Of a DNA stretch of 5,797 nt, positions 1 through 4,820 are shown in pieces. The stretch comes from Moorella sp. UBA4076 (GTDB lineage: Bacteria > Bacillota > DSM-521 > Neomoorellales > Neomoorellaceae), in the NCBI GenBank assembly GCA_002383405.1, contig DFYS01000115.1:1-5797 (forward strand), given 5' to 3'. The notes below the pieces were generated by a model. It made no database searches. It saw only the letters and a program-made list of their open reading frames with translations, and had not been told where the DNA came from. Position 1 is the stretch's first letter, and each line of letters opens with the position of its first letter. A program made the position numbers and the translations under genes.

Positions 1-40
1 GTTTTGAAGCCGTAAGGTACTAATAGATCAGCCGGAGATA

Positions 41-49
41 TGGTAGAAT
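41..49 (+). promoter_or_regulatory. Extended -10 promoter candidate for the DUF369 gene
   Basis: TG-G-TAGAAT is an extended -10 element whose hexamer (44-49) differs from TATAAT at one base. No convincing -35 lies at the usual distance. Nearly the same string, ATATG(T)TAGAAT, precedes both MNT gene copies at 1744-1752 and 5235-5243, which supports it as a real element. The GTG start at 75 lies 26 bases downstream. Confidence 0.45.
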
Positions 50-74
50 AGACTCAAAATCTATAGGTGGGGGA

Positions 75-461
75 GTGTTTTTTATACCAATTACCATCGA
101 CTTTGGTGAGCTGACCATTCTTGCTGAACTTAATGACAGTGAAACTGCCCGTAAAGTAGCGGCCGCTCTGCCCATTAGCAGCCGGGTGAACACCTGGGGT
201 GATGAGATATATTTCCCTATCCCGGTTAAGGCCGGTCCGGAAAAAGATGCGACCGAGGAAATGGAAGTAGGGGATATCGCCTACTGGCCGCCGGGGCATT
301 CCTTCTGCCTGTTTTTTGGGCCGACACCCGCCAGCGTTGATGACCGGCCCCGCGCCGCCAGCCCGGTCAATAAAATCGGGCGTATTTTAAGTGATCCCGA
401 GCTGTTAAAAAAGGTGCCCGATGGTGCTAAAGTAGAAATCCGGAATGCTGCTGCAAGGTAA
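75..461 (+). CDS. Cyclophilin-like fold protein, DUF369 family
   Basis: The product has 128 residues, about the usual length for the DUF369/COG2164 cyclophilin-like family, which adopts a small closed beta-barrel related to cyclophilins. Family features seen are the PISSRVNTWGDEIYFPIPV block (33-51), the VGDIAYWPPG block (65-74) followed by an aromatic run and FGPTPAS (81-87), and the C-terminal SPVNKIGRI segment. No signal peptide or membrane segment is present, so a cytoplasmic location is expected. Its biochemical function is not established, and peptidyl-prolyl isomerase activity should not be assumed. The GTG start is preceded by AGGTGG at 65-70 with a four-base spacer, and no other start lies nearby. 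It is alone on its strand, with the macrodomain gene converging on it from the right. It has no obvious mechanistic link to the toxin-antitoxin genes. Confidence 0.85.
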   Translation: MFFIPITIDFGELTILAELNDSETARKVAAALPISSRVNTWGDEIYFPIPVKAGPEKDATEEMEVGDIAYWPPGHSFCLFFGPTPASVDDRPRAASPVNKIGRILSDPELLKKVPDGAKVEIRNAAAR

Positions 462-587
462 CCCGTTGATACTCAGGATTTTCTTTTCTTGCCGCCTCGT
501 TTTACATAATACGCGTCTATCTATTTCAGCATTCCAGCCCGCTGCTATCCCCGCGCCTTCACGGAACTTATAAATGGTCTCGCTCAC
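405..587 (-). other. Unassigned open frame between DUF369 and macrodomain genes
   Basis: The 137 bases between the two convergent genes hold no recognised gene. A minus-strand frame of 60 codons starts at a GTG at 587, just after the macrodomain stop, and runs into the antisense of the DUF369 tail. The same frame stays open upstream, inside the macrodomain gene. Part of it (residues AEIDRRVLCKTRR) loosely resembles the IDRKLFSKIR-type segment that I recall from the C-terminal extension of long clostridial macrodomain proteins. It may therefore be a decayed extension. No ribosome binding site is evident, and I would not annotate it as a functional gene. Confidence 0.2.
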
Positions 588-598
588 GGCATTATAGT

Positions 599-1132
599 TT
601 AGCTGTGTCCCGGCGCTGTCGGGGTGATAATCCTGCGCTCTGTCTGCACTGATACCGGGGAAAAAGCCGCTTTGTCGAACACAACCAGATAGACGCTCAT
701 GTCGTTTTCGGCCAGGAATTCGCTAATTGCGGCGGTTGCGACTTTTAGCGCCCTGTCTTTGGGATAGCCATAAACCCCGGAAGATATTAACGGAAAGGCA
801 ATGGAGTCGCAGCTATTTTCCTTCGCCAGTTTCAGGGAATTCAGATAGCAGCGGCGCAGCAGTTCCGCTTCGCCGCTCTTGCCTCCACGCCAGACCGGCC
901 CCACGGTATGAATGATGTATTTCGCGGGCAGCTTATATCCCTTGGTGATGACAGCCTGCCCGGTCGCGCATTTGCCGATTGCATTACATTCTTGTTGGAG
1001 TTCCCGCACACCCGCCGCATGAAAAATGGCGCCGCAAACACCGCCACCCATCTTCAGGGCGGTATTGGCAGCATTGACGATAGCGTCAACTCTCATTTTG
1101 GTTATATCGTTCCTTACTATTTCAAAGGGCAT
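599..1132 (-). CDS. Macrodomain protein, putative ADP-ribosyl hydrolase
   Basis: The 177 residues form one macrodomain, the length of YmdB-type proteins. Macrodomains bind ADP-ribose; many remove ADP-ribose from proteins or nucleic acids, or deacetylate O-acetyl-ADP-ribose. Visible motifs are ND at 8-9 followed by DAIVNAAN (16-23), the glycine-rich loop GGGVCGA (29-35), HTVGPVWRGG (75-84) and the ISSGVYGYP phosphate-binding loop (116-124). In YmdB and MacroD1 the glycine loop reads GGGVDGA with a catalytic Asp; here that position is Cys33. I recall the same Cys in many clostridial members, so this may be a sub-family trait, and the catalytic mechanism cannot be assumed. After FDK (152-154) the sequence departs from the family and ends in an unremarkable tail. 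GGAGGAG at 1140-1146 with a seven-base spacer fixes the ATG. It lies 71 bases downstream of the coiled-coil gene and could share its transcript. Confidence 0.88.
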   Translation of the reverse strand: MPFEIVRNDITKMRVDAIVNAANTALKMGGGVCGAIFHAAGVRELQQECNAIGKCATGQAVITKGYKLPAKYIIHTVGPVWRGGKSGEAELLRRCYLNSLKLAKENSCDSIAFPLISSGVYGYPKDRALKVATAAISEFLAENDMSVYLVVFDKAAFSPVSVQTERRIITPTAPGHS

Positions 1133-1203
1133 AGTGGCACTCCTCCGGTGATTTTCTTATGTATTATTCGTTTTCTCTGTAAGATAATTGCCAAAAATAC
1201 TGT

Positions 1204-1512
1204 TCAGGCGTCACCATCAAGATACCTCATTTGCTTTTTTAAACGCTGCTCCATATCGATAAGACTGGCCCATTTTATATAATCAAAATCGTCACCCAGA
1301 AAGCCGGCATTATATTTATCCTTAAATTCATCAGAATTTATTTGGTAGGTCTGCTCCAAACCCTTAATTTCCAATTGGATACTATTTAGCCTTTTAACTA
1401 ATTCTTGCTTTTTAGTCTGCATTAGTTTATGAATAGTTGTATCGACCAATCTATCACTACCGAAGACCTGGACCAACCCTTCTAAGCGTTTCAATCTTTC
1501 TATAGTAGACAT
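1204..1512 (-). CDS. Small coiled-coil protein, likely orphan antitoxin-type
   Basis: The product has 102 residues, is highly charged and is predicted almost wholly helical. The pattern is an N-terminal helix (MSTIERLKRLEGLVQVFG, 1-18), a DTTIHKLMQ segment (24-32), a long Lys/Glu-rich coiled coil to about residue 55, and a C-terminal block with DDFDYIKWASLIDME (74-88). I recognise the DY-x-KWASL-x-DM ending from short proteins encoded beside TumE/DUF6516-type toxins in Clostridia and archaea, where they appear to act as antitoxins. This is recall, not a search result. No toxin gene is next to it: a macrodomain gene lies downstream and non-coding or remnant DNA upstream. AAGGAGAT at 1523-1530 with a ten-base spacer supports the ATG. 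Residues 26-41 are duplicated at 3379-3426. Confidence 0.7.
   Translation of the reverse strand: MSTIERLKRLEGLVQVFGSDRLVDTTIHKLMQTKKQELVKRLNSIQLEIKGLEQTYQINSDEFKDKYNAGFLGDDFDYIKWASLIDMEQRLKKQMRYLDGDA
1390..1437 (-). repeat. 48-bp repeat, copy A (inside coiled-coil gene)
   Basis: This segment is repeated in the same orientation at 3379-3426 with 47 of 48 bases identical. It encodes residues 26-41 of the coiled-coil protein and lies inside the intact gene, so this copy is the likely source. Homology ends sharply on both sides. Confidence 0.9.
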
Positions 1513-1575
1513 CTTCTAGCATATCTCCTTTAACCCGCCGGTGGTACACCAGAGCCGCCCACCACAGCGGTATAG

Positions 1576-1740
1576 TTTATCAAAATCGTCAGTTGTAGTA
1601 ATATCACGGCACGCGACAATACGCAGGCGGATAAAACAGCATCAGAGGCTCCAAAGGAGAAACCTGTATTTGATAGTCAGCCCTGGTCAGCGGCTGGCCT
1701 TATGGTTCTCTACTATATGGCCTGGTATATCCTCTGGTGA
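1576..1740 (+). pseudogene. Start-less remnant of a membrane-protein C-terminus
   Basis: Within the 281-base stretch between the coiled-coil gene and the MNT gene, one plus-strand frame is open for 54 codons, from just after TAG 1573-1575 to TGA 1738-1740, with no ATG, GTG or TTG near its beginning. Its translation looks protein-like. A hydrophilic Ala/Lys/Glu/Pro linker (KTASEAPKEKPVFDSQ) leads into a hydrophobic run (PWSAAGLMVLYYMAWYILW) that ends at the stop, as in a tail-anchored or C-terminally anchored membrane protein. The TGA directly abuts position 1741, where homology with the second MNT copy begins, which suggests a rearrangement junction. The family is not recognised and the feature could be chance. 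A different frame (1541-1762) is open longer, but its Arg/Ser-rich translation looks non-coding. Confidence 0.35.
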
Positions 1741-2118
1741 ATATGTTAGAATGAAAGTATGAAGGAATTGGTTCATCGGGGCGGTGAAAAAGGGTGTCCT
1801 TCAGCGACTTTATGGCCATGCACCGGGAAGTTATGGCTGAAGACCAGATACTGGCCCGGCGGCGACAGGACGAGGCCCGTTCAAAAGCTCAACAGGTGGC
1901 TGTCTGGCTAAAGGAAAAATACGGGGTAGATAGGGTCTTTCTATTTGGTTCCCTGGCCTGGGGCGGCTTTCACAGCCGTTCGGATATCGATCTGCTGGTC
2001 CGGGGTTTTAAGGATAAAAAACGTTACTGGCAAATGCAAGCCGGCGCCGAGAAAGTTGCCAGCCCTTTTGAGTTGAATTTAATCTGCGAGGAAGAGGCGC
2101 CGGTTTCTTTACGCAATA
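1741..2118 (+). repeat. Long direct repeat, copy 1 (MNT promoter and gene)
   Basis: This segment covers the promoter, leader and all but the last 11 codons of the MNT gene. It is repeated at 5232-5601 in the same orientation. The two copies differ by an 8-base indel in the leader and by scattered substitutions. The left edge of homology abuts the remnant stop at 1740; the right edge falls inside the codons for Arg-Asn near the end of the gene. Confidence 0.92.
1744..1752 (+). promoter_or_regulatory. Extended -10 promoter of the MNT-HEPN pair
   Basis: TG-T-TAGAAT forms an extended -10, with hexamer at 1747-1752. A weak -35 such as TGGTAT (1723-1728) is possible. The element and the leader down to the start codon are conserved in the second MNT copy, apart from an 8-base insertion (TATGAAGG) present only here. 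The leader carries GGCGGTGA (1780-1787), a near-complete anti-16S match, before the GTG start. Confidence 0.5.
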
Positions 2119-2150
2119 AGGTGATTACCAGGGGGGTAATTCTGGTATGA
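1794..2150 (+). CDS. MNT-domain nucleotidyltransferase antitoxin (MntA-like)
   Basis: The 118-residue protein is a minimal nucleotidyltransferase. It has a helical N-terminus rich in Arg, Glu and Gln (1-43), then the core strand VFLFGS (48-53) and the full antitoxin signature GS-x10-DxD: G52, S53, D64, D66 in RSDIDLLV. The usual third acidic position lies in FELNLICEEEAP (92-103), where Asn95 seems to replace Asp and Glu93 may substitute. In characterised HEPN/MNT systems the MNT protein transfers AMP onto a tyrosine of the HEPN toxin and silences its RNase activity. The partner gene directly follows with a four-base ATGA overlap, which implies translational coupling. The GTG start has GGCGGTGA seven bases upstream-equivalent, ending at 1787. 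A second copy, with an ATG start, lies at 5277-5627 and is about 88% identical over the first 108 residues. Confidence 0.88.
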   Translation: MSFSDFMAMHREVMAEDQILARRRQDEARSKAQQVAVWLKEKYGVDRVFLFGSLAWGGFHSRSDIDLLVRGFKDKKRYWQMQAGAEKVASPFELNLICEEEAPVSLRNKVITRGVILV

Positions 2151-2665
2151 AATTGCGGGACCTGCTGATCCTCGAGGCCAGGTTGGCGGAAGAGAAAGAC
2201 AATGTGGAGCGGCTGCGGGACACCTTGCAGGCTAAAGGTTTTTGGGCCACAGCGCCGCAGGAAATAAGCTTGCGGCAGGCGGATGAATTCACTTTGCGCG
2301 CCCTGGCTTCGGTTATCCTTGATTACTACACCGCCATTGAAAATATGTTTGAGGAAATCGCCAAGGTGGTTGATGGCAGCCTGCCCTCGGGCGAGGAATG
2401 GCATAAAGATTTGCTGCGACAAATGAAGCTGGATATAAACGGTATCCGGCCGGCGGTTATTACCCGTGAGACTTTTACTTTCCTTGATGAATACCGTAAA
2501 TTCCGTCACCTGGTGCGTAATATTTATGGCTTTAATCTGCTGCCGGAAAGGCTGGAGCCGCTCTTAACCCGTTTGCCAGCCGTTGACCGGCGCCTGGCCG
2601 GCGAGATTGATGGTTTTATCAAGAAGATGTATGCGATTATCCGGGGAAGTGTGCCGGTGGAGTAG
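2147..2665 (+). CDS. HEPN-domain toxin, HepT-like ribonuclease family
   Basis: The 172-residue protein is all-helical and partners the MNT gene, whose TGA overlaps this ATG. The helix RALASVILDYYTAIENMFEEIAK (51-73, partly quoted) and the motif region YRKFRHLVRNIYGFNL (116-131) identify a HepT-like HEPN protein. HEPN toxins cut RNA as dimers through an R-x4-6-H motif, and the following tyrosine in R-x4-H-x-Y is the AMPylation target of MntA. Here the register reads R120-HLVR-N125-I-Y127, so Asn occupies the usual His position while Arg and Tyr are kept. His121 next to Arg120 might serve instead. I recall FRHxxRNxYG as typical of this HepT-like branch, so it need not mean loss of activity. The last 29 bases overlap the 3' end of the convergent Uma2 gene. 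Confidence 0.85.
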   Translation: MKLRDLLILEARLAEEKDNVERLRDTLQAKGFWATAPQEISLRQADEFTLRALASVILDYYTAIENMFEEIAKVVDGSLPSGEEWHKDLLRQMKLDINGIRPAVITRETFTFLDEYRKFRHLVRNIYGFNLLPERLEPLLTRLPAVDRRLAGEIDGFIKKMYAIIRGSVPVE

Positions 2666-3341
2666 GCATCCTTTTGTAACCTATTTGCTGCAGGGCTTCC
2701 AGGGCGGACAGGGGCGGGTCCTGCCAGAGCCACTCGATTTTCAGCTCCAGGCCGTGAATAATGCGGGAAGAATAGATACCTGCTGCACCGGCAGTGCTCA
2801 GGTAGTAACGACCGTCCGCCTCCAGATGATAGAATTCAGCCCGCCGGCGGTCAGGGTCGATGAGCCAGTACTCCGAGACACCAGCTGCTTCGTATTCCCT
2901 GAACTTCTCGCCGCGGTCACGGGCAAGGCTCTCCGGTGAGGTGATCTCTACCACCAGGTCCGGCGCCCCGTCCAGGTAATTAGCCTGCAGCCGTCTCAGG
3001 TTTTCCTGTTTGATAAAAATAATATCCGGTTCTCTCCCCCGCCGGACCGGTTCTGGCAGGCGGACGAGAAAGGGGGCGGTAAAAACCTGGCCCTGCCGCT
3101 CTAGCAGCACGTAATTGGCGAGATAACCGCTCAGGAACAGGCTCACGCGCTGGTGTTTGACGGCCGCCGGCGTCAATAATACTACCTCCCCGTCCTCCCA
3201 CTCGGCCCAGGTGTCCTCATTGCACCAGGCCAGGAACTCGGCAAAGCTCATCTTGCCGGGTGATACGGAAGGGGCTCCTTCTGATATATACCTGGTGGCA
3301 GTTTCTTTGAGTTCACAATCATCATTATTAAACTGGTTCAC
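2637..3341 (-). CDS. Uma2 family protein (DUF820), PD-(D/E)xK nuclease fold
   Basis: From the chosen start the product has about 234 residues, slightly longer than the usual 180-200. Numbered from the alternative GTG at 3350, family features are WAEWEDGEVVLLTP (48-61), EPDIIFI with Asp109, and the core VVEITSPES (133-141) with Glu135. Next come RDRGEKFREYEAAGV with Lys149, then EYWLIDP (160-166). Asp109, Glu135 and Lys149 make the expected active-site triad, so a catalytically competent restriction-endonuclease-like fold is likely. The substrate and role of this family remain unknown; it is abundant in cyanobacteria and some Clostridia. The start at 3341 is preferred because a perfect AGGAGGTGA lies five bases upstream, and the 3350 GTG is inside that site. 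The C-terminal tail after the last family motif overlaps the end of the HEPN gene on the other strand. Confidence 0.88.
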   Translation of the reverse strand: MNQFNNDDCELKETATRYISEGAPSVSPGKMSFAEFLAWCNEDTWAEWEDGEVVLLTPAAVKHQRVSLFLSGYLANYVLLERQGQVFTAPFLVRLPEPVRRGREPDIIFIKQENLRRLQANYLDGAPDLVVEITSPESLARDRGEKFREYEAAGVSEYWLIDPDRRRAEFYHLEADGRYYLSTAGAAGIYSSRIIHGLELKIEWLWQDPPLSALEALQQIGYKRMPTPPAHFPG

Positions 3342-3346
3342 CTGGG

Positions 3347-3355
3347 TCACCTCCT
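3347..3355 (-). promoter_or_regulatory. Ribosome binding site deciding the Uma2 start
   Basis: AGGAGGTGA on the minus strand is fully complementary to the 16S 3' end. It includes the upstream in-frame GTG (3348-3350) and stands five bases from the GTG at 3339-3341. The downstream GTG is therefore the probable start. Confidence 0.75.
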
Positions 3356-3378
3356 CTGGGTCAAAGATATGCAGTTCT

Positions 3379-3426
3379 CCTTTTAACTAATTCTTGCTTT
3401 TTAGTCTGCATCAGTTTATGAATAGT
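3379..3426 (-). pseudogene. 48-bp fragment of the coiled-coil antitoxin-type gene, copy B
   Basis: This segment matches 1390-1437 at 47 of 48 bases in the same orientation and would encode TIHKLMQTKKQELVKR. The single difference (position 3412) is synonymous, CTA to CTG for Leu30. There is no homology to the gene on either side. The frame closes at TGA seven codons later and has no in-frame start upstream, apart from the internal Met. It lies in the 175-base gap upstream of Uma2 and downstream of the RelE-like gene. The rest of that gap holds nothing I recognise. Confidence 0.85.
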
Positions 3427-3516
3427 GCTGACGCATGCCCCCGCAGCCCGGCGCCATATTGGGGATGAGCTGCATACTTTTCCCTGCTGCCAGTTGATAC
3501 CTTATATTCCTTAAAT

Positions 3517-3885
3517 TTACTTAATTAGTTCCTCGATAAACCTCTCCAATTCTCCCCTGCGCCTGGAAACCAGTTTATAAACCAGCATTCCTTCGCGTTC
3601 AGCTATACCGGCGGTGATAGCGATTTCGATTGCCTGCAGTTCACTAACCCTCCATATAATCCGGAGCGCCCGGTTATCTACATACACGCTGCGGTATCCT
3701 GCCAGGGGCCTGCCGGCCTGGTTCTCGAGCTCTTTGCCAAATGCGGAGGGGGCGCGGAATATTTTTTGCAGGGCTTTGATTACTTTTATCTGCCGGCTTT
3801 TATCCAGTACCAGGAAGTCGGCTTCGGCCGCGGGAAAAAACTTCACATTGGCCGGTAGAAGATCACTCATTTTCGAGGTCGACAT
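3517..3885 (-). CDS. RelE/ParE-type toxin
   Basis: The product has 122 residues. The fold pattern is that of RelE/ParE toxins: first strand VKFFPAAEADFLVLD (14-28), a helix through KVIKALQKIF (34-43), then PLAGYRSVYVDNRALRIIWRV (60-80, partly quoted) as the antiparallel sheet, and IEIAITAGIAEREG (86-99). RelE members cut mRNA on the ribosome and ParE members poison gyrase; the sequence alone does not decide between them, and Arg65, Arg72 and Arg75 are candidate functional residues. The C-terminus from VYKLVSRRRGELERF (102-116) extends past the common RelE core. The gene overlaps the antitoxin stop. The ATG at 3885 has GGAGG nine bases upstream (3895-3899). The alternative ATG at 3870 forms an ATGAGTGA overlap with the antitoxin stop but lacks a ribosome binding site. 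Confidence 0.8.
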   Translation of the reverse strand: MSTSKMSDLLPANVKFFPAAEADFLVLDKSRQIKVIKALQKIFRAPSAFGKELENQAGRPLAGYRSVYVDNRALRIIWRVSELQAIEIAITAGIAEREGMLVYKLVSRRRGELERFIEELIK

Positions 3886-4219
3886 CGGGAGCAGCCTCCA
3901 GATCCGCCGCGGTTATACCGGCCTTCTTAATTACTTCGGCAAGGGGCACCGCAGCCTGGCCGTCCTTCTCATTTTCGAGGATACGGCACAGCAGTTCCAG
4001 TTTTAGCTCTAATTCTGCGGCTGCAGCAACCTTTTGCCAGAGTTGCTGAAATCTATCATAGCTTAAAATTGTTGCCCTGGGTTCGGAGCCGGAAAACATC
4101 ATTAAAAAGGGCATCTCATGCAATTTGGGTTCTACCACCGTGCGCCATTTGCGCTGTAAATCGCTGATGTTAACAATCTGGTCGCTGGAAAAAAGCGGCT
4201 TATCATTCATTACCGGCAC
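3863..4219 (-). CDS. Phd/YefM-like antitoxin of the RelE-type toxin
   Basis: This 118-residue protein precedes and overlaps the RelE-like toxin gene. Its N-terminal part matches the Phd/YefM layout: NISDLQRKWRTVVEP (17-31) as the first helix, a hydrophobic strand FLMMFSGSEPRATILSYDRF (38-57) ending in the family's typical ILSYDRF, then helices. The C-terminal half is acidic and ends PDVDLENE, as expected for a toxin-neutralising tail. It should bind the toxin and repress its own promoter. The GTG at 4219 is preferred over the ATG at 4210 because AGGAGGAGG (4224-4232) stands 4-7 bases from the GTG but 13 or more from the ATG. A strong sigma-A-like promoter overlapped by palindromes lies about 80 bases upstream. 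Confidence 0.78.
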   Translation of the reverse strand: MPVMNDKPLFSSDQIVNISDLQRKWRTVVEPKLHEMPFLMMFSGSEPRATILSYDRFQQLWQKVAAAAELELKLELLCRILENEKDGQAAVPLAEVIKKAGITAADLEAAPDVDLENE

Positions 4220-4223
4220 GAAG

Positions 4224-4232
4224 CCTCCTCCT
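4224..4232 (-). promoter_or_regulatory. Ribosome binding site for the RelE-module antitoxin
   Basis: AGGAGGAGG on the minus strand offers two overlapping GGAGG cores, four and seven bases from GTG 4219. The ATG three codons further on is too distant, so the GTG is chosen. A second AAGGAGGA string lies further upstream (4241-4248), with no start codon at a usable distance. Confidence 0.65.
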
Positions 4233-4277
4233 GGGGAATAGTCCTCCTTACGCTATGGTATGCATGTACGCGTAAAT

Positions 4278-4315
4278 AGATACGTTATTGTTTGCGATTA
4301 AATTATCGCGTATCT
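4278..4315. promoter_or_regulatory. Nested inverted repeats over the -10: probable operator
   Basis: Two inverted repeats share nearly the same centre. The inner one is GCGAT-6-ATCGC (4294-4309), which covers the -10. The outer one is AGATACG-24-CGTATCT (4278-4315), which brackets the -10 and the start point. Such placement fits repression by the antitoxin or the toxin-antitoxin complex. The rest of the 205-base gap (4220-4424) also has a weaker GTAGAT/ATCTAC inverted repeat at 4344-4376, of unknown meaning. Confidence 0.55.
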
Positions 4316-4330
4316 GGACGTAATAGTCAA
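4302..4330 (-). promoter_or_regulatory. Promoter of the Phd/YefM-RelE operon
   Basis: TTGACT (-35, 4325-4330) and GATAAT (-10, 4302-4307) are separated by exactly 17 bases on the minus strand. Each differs from the sigma-A consensus at one position. Transcription would start near 4295 and leave a leader of about 75 bases. This is the best promoter in the window. Confidence 0.7.
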
Positions 4331-4424
4331 CAACATACTAATGGTAGATCGCCATGGTATTTTGCGGGCTATCTACTAGCCAGGACTGCAGGCGAAGCAT
4401 GAATTAAGAATACATCTCCAGGAA

Positions 4425-4820
4425 CTATCCAGGGGTGATTATAGGAATCCCTTCGTATTCCCCCAGGGCCAGCAAATGATCGTCACCTGAGATAAGGCAG
4501 TTAGTTTCCCCTGCCCTGGCGCACTCTAAAAAGCGGTTATCGCTTCGATCGGCGGTAACAGCATTAATTTCCATATCAGGTGATACTAAAATCGTGTTGG
4601 TGAGGTTGATAAAGCCTTCCAGTAATTGCTGCCTTTCTTCGACAGTGCCAACCTTAGCAAACTTCGGCCTAAGCAAAACCCCCATATATTCCATTACAAC
4701 TGCCTGGCTAACTACAACTTCGATTTTCCCGTCTGCCCACAGGTCCACTATTATGCCAGGCGTCCCTGCCGGTGTCAGCATACCGGATATAACCACATTT
4801 GTATCTAAAACTACTTTCAT
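4425..4820 (-). CDS. PIN-domain toxin (VapC-like ribonuclease), early stop
   Basis: The 131-residue protein is a PIN domain of the COG1569 type, a Mg2+-dependent RNase fold. It starts MKVVLDTNVVISGML with Asp6. Other expected acidic residues are Glu44 (in VVMEYMGVLLRPKF), Asp94 (in DRSDNRFLECA, 91-101) and Asp113/Asp114 (in LISGDDHLLAL). The ATG overlaps the antitoxin TGA by four bases (ATGA), so translation is coupled. The C-terminus reads GIPIITPG followed by TAG. If the TAG is read through, the frame continues FLEMYS to a TAA at 4404-4406. Homologues usually end ITP-x-EFL, so the stop looks like a GAG-to-TAG change that removes about seven residues. All catalytic residues are intact. Activity may therefore be kept, but stability of the last strand or helix could suffer. 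Confidence 0.87.
   Translation of the reverse strand: MKVVLDTNVVISGMLTPAGTPGIIVDLWADGKIEVVVSQAVVMEYMGVLLRPKFAKVGTVEERQQLLEGFINLTNTILVSPDMEINAVTADRSDNRFLECARAGETNCLISGDDHLLALGEYEGIPIITPG

Noticed and set aside
3..30. Resemblance to the 3' end of 23S rRNA (GAAGC-x5-GGTACTAATAG-x-TC)
   Set aside because: The conserved GGTACTAAT core matches, but the preceding helix bases differ and the usual GAGG-CTTGACC ending is missing. At best it is a remnant; extending the window leftward and aligning to 23S would settle it.
1161..1194. Promoter for the macrodomain gene (TTGGCA and TAATAC, minus strand)
   Set aside because: The spacing is 22 bases, too long for a sigma-A promoter, and no better -35 was found.
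1541..1762. Plus-strand open frame of 73 codons in the gap before the MNT gene
   Set aside because: The translation is Arg/Ser-rich with no family resemblance, has no good ribosome binding site, and overlaps a better-looking remnant frame and the MNT promoter.
2024..2509. Long minus-strand open frame across the MNT-HEPN pair
   Set aside because: It lies antisense to two confidently assigned, translationally coupled genes and its translation looks like no known protein.
4244..4275. Five-codon leader frame (MHTIA) before an AAGGAGGA string in the RelE-operon leader
   Set aside because: It has no ribosome binding site of its own and short ATG frames are frequent by chance; no attenuation structure is evident.
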